Below are positions 1-11,790 of a DNA stretch of 64,000 nucleotides, piece by piece (positions within the stretch are counted from its first letter, which is position 1; every line of letters begins with the position of its first letter). Location: assembly GCF_051401765.1 (NCBI RefSeq), contig NW_027480542.1:806001-870000 (forward strand), given 5' to 3'. Source of the DNA: Calliopsis andreniformis (taxonomy: Eukaryota; Arthropoda; Insecta; Hymenoptera; Andrenidae). A program made the position numbers and the translations under genes. Under the pieces are notes generated by a model. It was given only the letters and a program-made list of their open reading frames with translations, did not search any database and had not been told where the DNA came from.

Positions 1-524
1 TATTTTTGCCATTTACTTGATGTATGATTCCACTTCATCATCGAATCAGTGAATCGAATTTACAATAAGTGATTCACAATTTTAATCCAATAATAAACGT
101 CAGGAAAAGTTTTCCAGTTATTTGATGCCAAAATATTTCAGTTCTTTACATTACACATATAATCATAGGTCATTTACTGCTTTATTAGAAAGTTATAACA
201 AAAACCTATGGGTGCAATTAGATGCGTGTTGTGCACATTAGTAATCATTTTTCTTAAAACTGGATATGTAGGTCGAGGAGGATTAATACTTTGTCCTTCA
301 AGATCGTTCAATCTCACTAATCTCGTGACACTTAACTTTTATCTGTTAGAAACATTGAAGAAAAAGTACGTTAAACATGCGTCACGAATTGATACAAAAA
401 GTTACAAATTCGTTTACTGAAATGAACTACAATTGAACTTCGTAGTAGAGTAACCCACTAAAAAACCTTAAAAAGATACAAATGTCCTCAAGTATATACA
501 TCCCTTGCAAACACCAATCCATTA
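1..524. other. AT-rich DNA, no feature recognised
   Basis: Short open frames only, with no recognisable domain, repeat or RNA. The last about 60 bases (from 462) share an 18-base block beginning AAAAAACCTTAAAAAGAT with position 25323, so the boundary of the neighbouring repeat could lie slightly left of 525. Confidence 0.5.
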
Positions 525-2365
525 CAAGAATTGATTGTCTACAAAAAATGGATCACTTACAAAAACCAATTTAAGATATTAAGTTAAGTAAATCCATTGA
601 AATCAATAATTAATATGGTGCTAATTATTGTGTAAATATTAATTTAATTAACCTTTTACAAAAACTTTAGCAATATTGTAATCCCAACACATATAATTTT
701 AATCCTATTTCCACTGTTATTATGTATCTCCTTAAAAAAATTTTTATGATACTACTTATATGCTTCCGAAAACTCATGTTTGACCATATGGCTTCAGTTT
801 TATGATTTAAAATCAACTTACAAAGCCCATTGCTTATACCACGGTTAAAAGTAGAGTGCCTGCTCGGGGATGAGCTTACGTGACTAAGAAATATTTGGTG
901 GGCTCTTTCGTAAAGAGATTCTGTAATAATAAACATAACAGAATTCTCTTTTAATGCCTTGAGCGCCATGGTTCACTAATCAAGTCTATACCTGGGTGGC
1001 AGCAATTATCCACCGTTAGCGGAAAAAATACATATATACGTCATGACCACTATACATATTGGTTTCAATAACAATCATATTAATCAGTTCATCGGTGTAG
1101 AAGGACTCAAAAATTTCTATCATTATATCTTTTGTAAGTGTAGATACTTGGACTCCTGAGTCTCCAATAAATGGAAAAAGTGGACGTTGTGTACCACTAA
1201 ATGTCCAAGAATGCTTCGTTCATGTTTCTTCGTTTTCTTTTCTGTCGTGGCTTTCACTGTCTTCAGTAGAAAAGGTACTATCAGATTCTTCTGAGGCTGT
1301 ATATACTTTCAGTTTCACTGTCACTGATATCGTTTCTGCTATCTTCTGAAAAACTTTCTGTATTTGCATTGCTTTTTGCTATAGTTACAAGTATAATGTA
1401 ATAGTAGTCACTACAATGATGTAATTACTAGAACAGTATATGGAAGACTGAATTTACCGTAGAACAGAAAAAAATATGTGCATAAGCTCTAACCAATTTG
1501 TTAGGATAATGTCTCAACTCAAGATATAACACAATACAGTCTCGCAAATAAACACATTTGACACAAACATTGAGATATATGAGGAATTTTATAATCTGTA
1601 TATGTACGTTATTGCCGCTGTGAATAGATTTTGACGATGACATGCACATATGACATAAACAACAACAGACATCAAGGGGTTAATGATAATGATAACATAT
1701 GTACTACATGCAAAATTTGGTCATACTGTGTATATAGTGTCAAACATTGCAGCTTAATAAAAAACTTTTCTGTTATCACATTTACAATCAAAAAGTATGC
1801 GGCATACATTACTCAATTTACTCTCTTTTCTCAATGTCATTCCTTTACCATTCTTTTCTCAAGACATATTCTATTACTTAATACTGGCAGTTTTTATCTG
1901 GATAAAAGTTAGCTTATGCTTAATTGCATTACAAAAGGGCCCACCAAGTATTTCCTAATTAAGTAAGTTAATCGTCAAGCAGACACTCTACTTTTAACTG
2001 TAGTATACACAATGGTTTTTATAAGTTGATTTCTTATTATAAAAATGAAGGTGTACACCATAAAGTCAAACATGTGTTTTATGGGGCATATAAAAAACAT
2101 TTAAAACAATATAAAAAACATTGTAGCAGATACATTATAACAGTGGAAATAGGATTAAAATGATATTTGTTGGGACTACAATATTGCTAAAGTTTTTGTA
2201 AAAGGTTAATTTAATTAATATTTACACAATAATTAAGACAATATTAATTATTGTGCGAAGCATTTTTCAAAGATTTCAATGGGTTTATTTGACTTAATAT
2301 CTTAAGTTATTTTTTACAATTAAGTGATCCATTTTTTATACATATAGTTCTTATAGGAAGAATTT
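525..2365. mobile_element. foldback element with about 350-bp inverted arms
   Basis: The left arm (about 525-907) and right arm (about 1931-2365) are imperfect reverse complements. Examples are CTAAAGTTTTTGTAAAAGG at 2188 against its complement at 652, and the block around AAGAGCCCACCAAATATTTC (complement of about 886-905) against 1936. The arms enclose about 1 kb containing the N-terminal remnant of a piggyBac-type transposase. A third, partial relative of the arm lies at 25321-25550. Target duplications were not identified, so the exact ends are approximate. Likely a dead, non-autonomous DNA transposon. Confidence 0.65.
1040..1375 (-). pseudogene. piggyBac-like transposase, N-terminal fragment
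   Basis: Read on the minus strand from about 1375, the translation begins with an acidic, serine-rich stretch (NANTESFSEDSRNDISDSE) and, after a frame change, continues to IFESFYTDELINMIVIETN. That second motif matches the start of the DDE_Tnp_1_7 core of piggyBac transposases (phe-x-x-x-tyr-thr-asp-glu-leu ... glu-thr-asn). The acidic leader followed by this motif is the usual order in the family. Everything downstream, including all three catalytic aspartates, is missing. At least one frameshift separates the two parts. It sits between the arms of the foldback element at 525-2365. Confidence 0.6.
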
Positions 2366-2525
2366 AATAAATTGTATAATTTGACATATAAAGTCCTGCA
2401 ATATTTTCTGTAATGAAGAAAGTATGCAACGTTGTAAATTATCAAGAGAAATGGAACTGAAGAGTAGCATGATATGAAGTTATAAACAAATTATTAGAGA
2501 TTTGAGGCCTTCACGGCCCGGCATC

Positions 2526-2672
2526 ATACAGTTCTCACTGTTCACACTGGTATAGTATCAGTGTGTCTCTTGATCCTCTAATGAAGCTAGTTACAATGCT
2601 GACGAAACGTTGGAAAAATAATTCCAGAAGGACACGGCTTACATCCGAAATCCTCAACAGTGAGAACTGTAT
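2526..2672. mobile_element. 147-bp MITE-like repeat with perfect 17-bp inverted ends
   Basis: ATACAGTTCTCACTGTT at 2526-2542 is repeated as the exact reverse complement at 2656-2672. The ends read ACAGT...ACTGT, flanked by AT-rich sequence. There is no coding. It could be a miniature DNA transposon or the two ends of a collapsed element; no other copy is visible in this window. Confidence 0.45.
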
Positions 2673-5600
2673 AATAAATTACTGACTTATAAAATGACTG
2701 TAAAATTAGTATATTTTTCTCTTTTTATATGTAAATGCTGTGGGCATTTTTATTATATATAAAGAATGAAAATTAAGGAAGTTTTACTTGTACAACATAC
2801 ATATAATATAAATACAGAAGATATATTCACGACGTGTCCACACATTAGCTGAGTAACACAGAATAAGAGGACACCAGCGATGATAAAATTTATAAATACA
2901 GTACAGTGTGAGGCCACGCATGGGGGTCATGGGTCTCAAGTATCACCCCTTGCGATCTTATGAACGGTTCACTTAAGACTCGCAAGCCGCCGACTGAAAT
3001 ACAACAATTGAACTGTTCTGTGTGAGTACAGTGTGTAGTAAATACACAATCATTTTGGCGACAGGTCTTCGACGAACGAAACAGTGCCCAGTTAAGCATC
3101 GAAAGTCGAAGTCAACGATTATAGTGAAGCGCTGAGGAGAGTAGTGAGTAGACAGGAGAGTCATGAGGCTGCCAGTACAATGCATGTTCAAAGTCGCAAA
3201 GACAAACGAGATATGAAATACCTAACGACCAATTATTTTTCAGTATGTATCGAAATGTCTTTATCAAAGCTCTTCTCACCACATTAGTTTGATCTTGTCG
3301 CGACGCTTGCATCACCACTTCACTATAATCGTAATCTAAGGACTGGTTTATACTACCCATCTAAGTGGCACGGGGGTGAGCTAGCCGCCGTCCAATCTTT
3401 TTCCAGTAAGATTTGAATGGTGACCGCCTGCTATGTAGTATTCACTCTACGCCAGCAAACGGATCAGAACTGACTCGACCACTGGATTAGGCCTAGGGCT
3501 AGAGATATAGATAACGAAATGGTATCAACAATTTGATATATCGATAATATCTGTAAGATAACGAAAACGAATAAGAGTAACTAGAGTCTTCATTCTTTTA
3601 AACTTAAATTTATGACCTAGAATAGTTACGTGACTGTTTGTGACTATCAGGTCGATATCTGCTGTAAGAGTTTTCATTACAGAAATAGTATTACCATTGA
3701 CAAAGTATAGGGAGAGACTCTATATTTTATGGGGTTTCGTGTCCATAGTCAAACTATAGTACCGACTTATAAATTCGAAGGACTTTTCAGCGTCTTCTGT
3801 TTATGAATAACGTTCACTTAAAGAACTAAACATTGAAGTAGTGATAGTTGGAGAAGGGACTGTAAAGTAAATACGAGTGAGTTGTCGCTGGCGAGGATCA
3901 AAATAAGCACTCGTTGAGTTTTTATAGAAGAATTGAGCTTCGTGAGATTTCACGCAACAGTTCGACTCGACCTTGCTTTTCGTAACGTATGTGATTCAGA
4001 TCATGCGATACGAATAATTAAAAACGCTCTGAATTATATCGTGTTCGGTGTCATTTTTATCCAGTGAATATAAAGGGTTTGTTCACACTATGAACTAGAA
4101 GGAAATAGTTATGTAGAAAATAGAGTACATCTTTGATAACTGAAAAAAACAATACAAGTTTTCTAAAAAAGAAAGCATTAGAACACTCTAGTATCAGTCC
4201 AGGTTTCTTTGATTTGAAGAATCAGGATTTGTATGCACCAACAAAGATGGCACTTTTAACAATTAATTCTGTAATGTAAATGTAAAATTCATAAAAAAAT
4301 ATACTTTTCTTAAAATTAATAAAAATCTTTGAGGGTCTTATCGAAGAGTCTCCTTTCGAGCTGGAAAGTGAAAATACATATCTGAGATGTCGAAAGGACC
4401 GCGTATGGATCGTGCTGCTTCCTGGTAATTTGGACCTAAGCGTTTCAAGAGTAAGAAAATAAGACTCTTCTCTTTGAACTTTCTGAAGCAGTCTCAAGCG
4501 CCAAAATCACCTACACTGTTCGTGGCTCAACAGTGTCTCCCAGGATGACTTTTTAAGAGATTTCTCCTAAGGCATGTACAATACATGTGGCACCTGTGGT
4601 AATATGTGTACTGGAGGAGGATATTCTCACTAACCCGCATTCCCAATCTGCACACCACAGCTTTCCTTATTAGGTGCCGTCTCGTGCACATCTACCCAAC
4701 TGAACTTGTCACGATTTTACTGTATTATCGATAACCTAAAAAATAGCAGTGCTGAAATGAGAATACATTTTTCGGTTTTATTTCTTGTAGAATTACGACA
4801 GAACACATCGTAGTTTACAGCTAAGCATCCTATAACATTATTAAATATGAGTAGAATCTCATTAAACCATGACCAGGGCTCTGAATTGAACTCTTCTGTT
4901 TCGAATGAGCCTTTTACTTCTAAATCTTCTTATATAAAGACAAAAAATTGTTTCCGATGTTTTCGAAAAGTAAACCTATATTTTTTTCTAATTTTACTGG
5001 CAATATCGCCTCTCTGCCATATCTGAACCTAGACCCTTCTATAAATAATTAGTGATGTTGTTAATAATTCATGTTTAATTATTCAAATTAAAGTGAGAGT
5101 ATTTACAAGTAACTACCAATTGTGAAATCGACCACTGTTGTGAGGCGATCGTCGAAATAACATAATATAACATAATATAACGTAATATAATATATATAAC
5201 ATAATGCATTAAATATAATGGACCGATTTACTTGCTTGAACTGCGTGATGTATGATCGCGCCTGCGCCTTTAGGCGACGGACATCTGGACACAGTAAAAG
5301 AAAATCTTGAAAATGAAATGTTAAAAGTGCCACTTTTCTGGATCGCATCACGAGATGCAATAGATGCACCGATCTGGATCAGTCTGAGCTTAATTGAACC
5401 AATGATATTCACGACTAATCCTTACCCGGCCGCTTCTGAGTCTATTTGGACCCATACAATGTTTATGCTTATGTCGTGAAGCATAGCTTAATCTCGGCTT
5501 ACCTTTTATCCTCACTCTAGTCCAGACTTCATAAAACAACAGTCGTTGTGTGTCGCATAAAAATATACCAGTCATAATTGGAGCGTATACCTAGAGAAGA

Positions 5601-6518
5601 GTGGATACAATAGTATAACGTAATAGTAAATCATCTAATAAGTAATTATACGTTGATAATGAATCAAGAAATTAAGCAGTTGTTCAGTAAGCATGAAGGA
5701 TAGGGTAGTATGACGTGAATTAACACACAGGTATAACTACGTTTAATGAAACTCTTTATTTCAATACGCAGACCTGCTTGTCCTGTCATCGAACACTTAA
5801 ACTCTCTAGCTCTCCACTTCTCGACACTCTGATCGTCCTGTCACGCCCATCTTACGCAATAAAGCCTTTTTCAAAAGAGTCCCCAATCTTTCTGAATCCT
5901 CGCCTACTATCTATACCCTTAGTGGGTCTGTCTTATGCGCGGTGAGGCAATCGGTGAAGACAGACGATCGTTATGTATTTTAATCACAACTCGAAATTTC
6001 CTCTGGACTTCACTCAATGGGGATCTATTCGATCGCAGGACGGACCTGCGCTGAGTGAGCATTAAAAACCCCTAATTTATGACGGTCGCTAACTACTATT
6101 GAGGTCTCTTAACGGATACATGCTACAGCTAAAGAAAATCTAAAAATGTCTCCTCACAAATTAGCTTCACTGATACGCGAGTCATAAATGACACGCTGGT
6201 CGCTATAAGCATTTTCGATAATTTAGTTGACAATGAAAGCGATCACAATAATGAAGTTTCACAAAAATAAACCTGAATTACAAAGTCATGAAAATGATAT
6301 ATTTTCCAACGATGAGCGCTTTGAAAATCATTTAGATGTGGAGTGATGTACACAAGGAACATAATGACCTGATTATTCGTGTTCTAATAATACATTTATT
6401 GATAATACGTGTACACACGCTATAATTCCATGCAATGCAATCGTTCGCTTGTTGGAAACACTCCATGCTTTCTGCCCTTTTTGACAACGAGGCGTCTTTT
6501 CCAAGTGTAATGCCCCAC
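2673..6518. other. no gene recognised
   Basis: Mixed-composition DNA with scattered short open frames (for example about 3112-3360 minus and 5252-5479 plus) that match nothing I recognise and show no conserved motif, splice context or repeat partner. 5700-5900 contains TTTATT and a polyadenylation-like signal on the minus strand and might be an old LTR, but no ends or duplication could be found. Confidence 0.4.
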
Positions 6519-6637
6519 GGTCTTCTTTCTCACTCTATCTATTACTATCTCTCTCTACCTATCGCCATCTCTCTTTATCTATTACCATCTCTCTCTATCT
6601 CATTGTATTTATTTTCTTCTCTTTCTACTGTAGGAAT
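6519..6637. repeat. CT-rich low-complexity tract
   Basis: Degenerate repeats of CTCTCTATCTATTACCAT type over about 120 bp. The plus-strand open frame across it is a composition artefact. Confidence 0.7.
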
Positions 6638-6829
6638 AGAATTGTTCGAATCTATTCTTTATTTGGACAATTAACGAAAATTACAAGTCAGGACGAACAC
6701 GCGACAAAAAATACAGAAAGTATGCGTACGCAAACAGAAAAGAAGGACAAGCGCCACCGTAAAGGCCGAAATCCGTCTCGTAATCCGTAAACCGAAGCCG
6801 TAGTCGTAATCATAATCCGTGATCGTATC

Positions 6830-7536
6830 CTTTACCGTGCTTGTCTCGTGATTCGCGTTACTCTGTCCCCGCGCGCCGCGGGTGCGTCCTTTTGTCTCGT
6901 GTCGATCAAACATTCTCGCATATTCTAGATGTCCTTTTTAAATTCTATACGTAACCGCTTATTAACCGTCTCGAACAAATTTGTTGAGGTTTTTTCTTGC
7001 GTTTGCGTAGATTCCTACGCACACACAAAGTGTTTGTACTGGCTTGGTAAAGTAGTTAGTATTTTTGTGACTAACATTGTATCATCAATTGGCTGTTTTA
7101 GTGCGTTTAATCTATATACTAAATTTTCAAGGGTACTTACGTGTGACGCTATATCGCTTCCTTTTTCAAATTTATAATTGTAAAATTCTGCCAGTAAAGA
7201 GCGTTTCTTCTATTCAGTGTCCTTTCCGTACGTATCTGTTAATTTGTCCATTATTTCTTTTGATGTTTTACAGTTCAGTAGATGCATTTGCGGCTTTCGT
7301 TCGGTTCAGGTGATTATAATTTTTTGAGCATTGGCGTTTCTGTGTTCCCATTCTGATTTTCTTTTCTCACTCCAATCTTCTGTAGGGGTTTCTTCACCGG
7401 TTACTAAATTTTGTGCATTTATTGGTTTAAATAAAATTGTTATTTAGAACTGCCAAAATTGGAAATTTCACTCGTCTTTTAATTTTTCAATTTGTAACCT
7501 CTCCTCGTAACTGTGATTTCCGTTATGCGTAGCCAT
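6830..7536 (-). pseudogene. Copia (Ty1/copia) retrotransposon gag relic
   Basis: The reading starts at the ATG at 7536-7534 (MATHNGNHSYEERLQIEKLK) and has several stops and frameshifts. Diagnostic blocks are a tryptophan block (FQFWQF), then WSEKRKSEWEHRNANAQKII, then KTSKEIMDKLTDTYGK. These are followed by FKFEKGSDIASHVSTLENLV, a block containing PIDDTMLVTKILTTLPSQYK, and EKT-x-x-NLFE. This is the order seen in Copia-type Gag (UBN2 domain): a tryptophan near the start, 'I..H...L' and 'KIL.TLP..Y..F'. The zinc knuckle and pol are not recognisable downstream, so the element is truncated near 6830. A primer-binding site lies 126 bp upstream of the ATG in the right orientation. Confidence 0.7.
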
Positions 7537-7661
7537 TTTTCTTTGTCTCTCGATCACGTTCGAACGTTCTCGAACCTTTTTGTTCAATGTTATCACTTGA
7601 TTTTAGTTCACTAATTTTAACTGCTTACCAACCTTTTTTTATTTTTCACCAGGGAAGGGAT

Positions 7662-7675
7662 CTGGGTCCATAACC
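7662..7675 (-). promoter_or_regulatory. Copia primer-binding site, initiator tRNA-Met type
   Basis: The minus strand reads GGTTATGGACCCAG. This differs by one base from the complement of the anticodon-arm region of insect initiator tRNA-Met, which Drosophila copia uses as an internal (half-tRNA) primer. It lies between an LTR-like stretch (from about 7677 rightwards, with TATATAAAAC on the minus strand) and the gag ATG, which is where a PBS belongs. Confidence 0.6.
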
Positions 7676-7676
7676 T

Positions 7677-7910
7677 GATAGGGTTTTTACTTTGATGGGA
7701 TTTTAGTTTTATATAAAACCACTGGTTTTACTTTTGCTTTTATTACAGTCGTAGAACGCATATATGTTTCGCTATATTCTTACAGACTAAGGATTCACAC
7801 TGTTTTTGTACATACATAATCATCATCTACACACACGCTCATACCTATATACATGTGTGTTGATTTTCCTGACCCTCAAAATCCCTATATACTATTAGCT
7901 GACGTTCACT
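7677..7910 (-). repeat. probable Copia 5' LTR remnant
   Basis: Placed directly upstream of the PBS; the minus strand ends CCCTATCA next to it. A minus-strand TATATA motif and a length of about 230 bp would suit a Copia LTR. The outer end is a guess, because no partner LTR was found. Confidence 0.3.
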
Positions 7911-8159
7911 ACCTGTTTCCCAAATATCACCAGGTACGCTGGATTCAAACGATCAATGCTGACTTTTATTGTCTCGTTCTAAATGTTCTTTCGCCTTTTT
8001 CAATTACCTCGTACAATCCGTCGTATGGTGCTCGAAAAGAAGATCTTACCGTGTCGTGTCGAAGAAAAACAGAAGTAGATGGCAACTCTTTGTATATAAA
8101 TATCTTTCTATTGGCGTGTCGCCTGACTAGTTGTGGTTTAATAATGTTCATATGACGTT

Positions 8160-9165
8160 TCAAGCGAGCAACAAACTCTGAATTCGCGTTCGCGAAGATT
8201 TCTCTTGGTATAATTCGAAATTTTTATTTCGGGCTTCTTGTGCCTCTTAATTTAGTTTCCCATTTGATATTAAAGCATGAGCAACAATTTGAGGACCATG
8301 AGCAAATATCTTATGTACAATCAGAAACATTGGATACCATGAATACAATTTTATAAAATATTTTGATGTTCCTATCGTATAATCCATCTATTGTTCAATA
8401 TTTATTTCATAATTGCTCGCAATAACTGTCATTATGATATCAAATTTTTTAATAACAATAAAGTTTATACCAGTAATGTTGGCAAATATTTCGCAATTTG
8501 AAAAAAATCTTCTCACAGTAAATGTCCTAGGACCTAAACGCTTAAGATGTCAAATGTCTCAGTAAACAAACAAACTGAAACTATGTGTCCTGATGTTTTA
8601 ACTATGAGGTATCAGAAACTGTGGATAGTATTTTGTGACATTAGTTTTTATATTTAATTAGGCTACCTAATACATTATAATGTAAATCTAAAATTGATTA
8701 TAATTAATGTTAGTGTTTAAGCATTGGGATATGGTTAATTACTGGGACATTTACCTTATTTCCATCATTGATGCTACCAAATTCAGGCTTGGACTTATCA
8801 ACTATTAATGATTCTCTCCATAATTTCTTCCAAAATCTTTCTTCAACACGTTTTTTCGTCATATTTACAACAATTTTGTCTTCCATACCTCATGCCTGCC
8901 ATTTTTTTAAAGGTAATTTGTATGCAAAATATAAGAGACATTTAAAACATCTAATACATCCGTGCAACACATATCAAATTCAAATTTCGATATATTTACT
9001 GGTGCACTATATGATAATTCAAGATTATTAAAACTTTTTGACGTAAATCCACAGAGATAACATTTTTGCATTGATGTAGTTCCCGTCAATATGTTACGTA
9101 GTTTCCCATTAGCCATTGTTAGCAGCATTTTGTATTTTACCCTAACACTGACTCCATCAAAGTCA
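8160..9165 (-). pseudogene. Transib transposase relic 1 (RAG1-core relative)
   Basis: The minus strand carries three blocks typical of Transib transposases. Block 1 (9120-9020) reads KYKMLLTMANGKLRNILTGT followed by a C-x-x-C pair (KCYLC). Block 2 (8870-8764) reads KPEFGSINDGNK. Block 3 (8515-8170) reads VRRFFSN ... ITGI ... LYSWYPM ... VHKIFAHGPQIV ... EEAQEARNKNFELY. Block 3 includes the family's glutamate-rich C-terminal motif that aligns with the catalytic-Glu region of RAG1. Stops and frameshifts are scattered. About 250 bp separate blocks 2 and 3; these start GTAAAT and end TAG on the minus strand, so they may be an old intron or an insertion. The N-terminal third is not recognisable. 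Confidence 0.7.
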
Positions 9166-9182
9166 TAGATCGAAGCTAGCAA

Positions 9183-10200
9183 GCGATCTATCTGGCTCTA
9201 CTTACCAACTTGTATTATTTTGTACGAAAGGAATCGCAACTTATTTTTCGATCGCGTTAAATTATATTAATGGCGGGTAAGTTTTACCTCAACGAAATAT
9301 GCCAGAGCCTCTTCTGTAGACATCGTTTTACATTATTTTCAATTTTTTCTAATGCTTTTTCATATTTTTTAGAACAAGAAGATGAGTAAGTTGTTATCTC
9401 CTTTACTAATTTCGACGTTTCTATGTGCCCCATTGAACCCAAGTTTTTCTAATTTTTCTTTTAATTTCCTTTATTCGTGCACCAGTTTTACTATTTGTAG
9501 ACTTTTCACACTATTTGTATCTGTTTGTTTTTGTCGTTCGCTCTATCTGTTCATACATTCACTCACACTATATTCATGCATTCAACATTCTTCTACGATT
9601 TGTCCCCTTCGTTTTCATCAGTAATCTGGCGGGTGCATTGGACATTTGTTCAGTGGATGAGATCTTTGCAATCTCCTTGGAAGTGGTATTGTGTAGTCAT
9701 TTACCGTCGGGTTTTGGTGCGTGTTAATTCCGGCCTAATGTTTTTCATTTAGGATTTTAAGGGTTTGTTCGACTGCGAACATTGCGATTGCAGATCACGA
9801 TTCGACTGCGTTAGCCTGAATTTCAGGTCGAAGAGTCGAATTTTAAGATCACGTTCATGATCAGTGTTAATTGTTGCATTTATTGTTCCATTAAATTAGT
9901 CAGTTTCTCCATCATGTTTTCCATGAGTAGTCCTTAATTTTTCTGTTTTAAGGCATTTCGTTCGTTTTGAACAATCACCAATATCTGAGGGCGACCAAAC
10001 TTAACTTTTAACTTACCAGTACGAAAATTTTTAAACGTTATTGTATTGTCTAACCAACTTTTGTTTCTTTTTACAAATTTCTTTTCAATTCAGCGAGAAT
10101 CGGTCCATATTCTTTTAAGAGTCGACGAAAATCGAAATCAAGGTCTTTTTATGATAGCCCCCTCACCTTGTGGACACATTGTATGAAACATAATTCCTTG
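9183..10200. other. no gene recognised
   Basis: Degenerate minus-strand reading produces lysine-rich fragments (around 9300-10000) suggestive of a decayed retroelement gag, but no diagnostic motif could be named. Confidence 0.35.
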
Positions 10201-10204
10201 ATAC

Positions 10205-11630
10205 TGCGACGTGACCGTCCCGCCGAACTGTATTCGGCCTAGGACGGACGTGCAGGATGTGGCCACTACGCGTCCCACGCCTTGATTTTTCCGTGGGCGC
10301 TAGATATCTTTCGATACCGGCGTGGAACGCGATTCCTTTTTCCGAACCACGGCCCAGGCTAGCTCTTTATCCGGAGAGGGGCGAGGTTCTTCAGGCTTAG
10401 GGTGAGGAACATATCTGATATCTCGGGTTCTTAGGGCGAGAACGCTAGTCAAAACACGGTTTTCTGAAGTAATAAAAGATGTATTCTAGCGAGAAACGTA
10501 CAAGCATTAGTCGAGGTGATTACACGCGCCGTCCCGCGACACATGGCCGCCGGCAGTTACCTGTTCCCCGCTACAGCGATCGCGTAACAATGGTTTTTGA
10601 GCGACGACGAGGCTGAAACGCACGTTCGGCACGCGTAAGAGAACCGCCCGCGTGGCCGCTGTTACAACGAAGTTATACCAGCAAGCCGACGATGTACCCG
10701 CACGCGACAACCGTTCGCTATGACGCCGCTAAGCCGCCGACTCGCCGTTTAGCCGAGCCCGCAGGCTTCGAGAAAACCCGCACGTGAAGGCTTCCTTCCA
10801 GTTACACAGCCTACACGACCACCAGGAGTCAGCCTTCTCAAGATTCCGCTGACGAACCGCTCTAATCCGAGTCAACCGGGGAGAACAATGAGGGAAGACT
10901 TACCTCCTGCGACCTGGTCAGCGTCCCGTACAAGAAGAAGGCCGAGATCGCTGCGTGCGGCAGTATCTTGGCACGCGACGCTTCCCTCACCGTGCCCCGA
11001 TTGGCTCGCTCGTGTCGCGCGACCTCGCGACCAATAATTATTGGCGCCGTTCAAATGTTGACGGTTGATTGGCAGAGCTTCCCTGAGTCCCCCTGGAACT
11101 TGTCTTGCGGCGTGGATCCGAGACGCAGTGGTAGATGTCGCACTTCCGGGGTCCGCTGCCATCATCTGCTCGTGAGATGGCTCCCGTGGCGACGTCCCAG
11201 CGCCTCTCCGGTACGCGGGGTGAGGTGGCCAACCTCGCGCGCGTCGGCGGGTCCCCATCCCTCGGTGCGTCCTCGTACATCCGTGAGGCAGCCCTCCCAT
11301 CGTGTGTCCTTCCAGAGTTACACGATGGGCTACGACAGCCTCCCGATTTAGGCGTCGCGTCACTCGCCGGGTGAAGTGACTCTGGAGCGGCGGGTACTCT
11401 GGCCGCTCCCCGATTCCGAAGATTCGCCGCGATAGATCATGTCGGTGGCTCCGATCTGGTCTCGCACCTGTCTCCTGCCAATGCTATTGTCGAGGCCGCG
11501 GGGAGAACCCTGTTAGCTTGAGTGCAAAATAGGTGTTAGTAAGGTGTTGGACTCCCGATGGTACGCACTAAAGGCCTCTCTTGCCCCGGGAAGGGTTCGG
11601 CTCTGTGACTAGCACTTGTACCACGTCACA
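10205..11630 (+). repeat. solo LTR, family copy 1 (1426 bp)
   Basis: Begins TGCGACGTG and ends CACGTCACA (TG...CA ends that form a short inverted repeat), and is flanked by a perfect 4-bp duplication, ATAC, at 10201-10204 and 11631-11634. It is notably GC-rich compared with its surroundings. Near-identical copies lie at 38144 and 48929 in the same orientation. It has no convincing protein: long frames on both strands are arginine- and serine-rich shadows of GC-rich DNA. Orientation relative to the parent element is unknown. Solo LTR (Gypsy-like) is my first choice; a non-autonomous DNA transposon with short inverted ends is the alternative. Confidence 0.65.
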
Positions 11631-11723
11631 ATACTTGGTTTTAAATGCAAAACTAATCTGTAAACTCAATATTAACATTTAACAATGTGTGAAAAACGAA
11701 GAAATCTTACCAACTAGCAAAAG

Positions 11724-11727
<4 letters not shown>

Positions 11728-11787
<60 letters not shown>
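11728..11787. repeat. (AG)30 microsatellite
   Basis: Perfect dinucleotide run of about 60 bp. The leucine-serine open frame on the minus strand is its translation and is not a gene. Confidence 0.95.

Positions 11788-11790
<3 letters not shown>

Noticed and set aside
3112..3360. 82-codon minus-strand frame in an otherwise empty region
   Set aside because: No recognisable motif, no splice context, and overlapping frames nearby; no better than chance.
5252..5479. 75-codon plus-strand frame with overlapping minus-strand frame
   Set aside because: Both strands are open over a short stretch, typical of chance; no domain recognised.
9300..10140. Decayed retroelement gag on the minus strand
   Set aside because: Lysine-rich fragments in three frames without any diagnostic motif.
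10872..11363. Long open frames on both strands inside the solo LTR copies
   Set aside because: GC-rich composition gives overlapping arginine- and serine-rich frames on opposite strands, different in each LTR copy, with no domain; repeat shadows.
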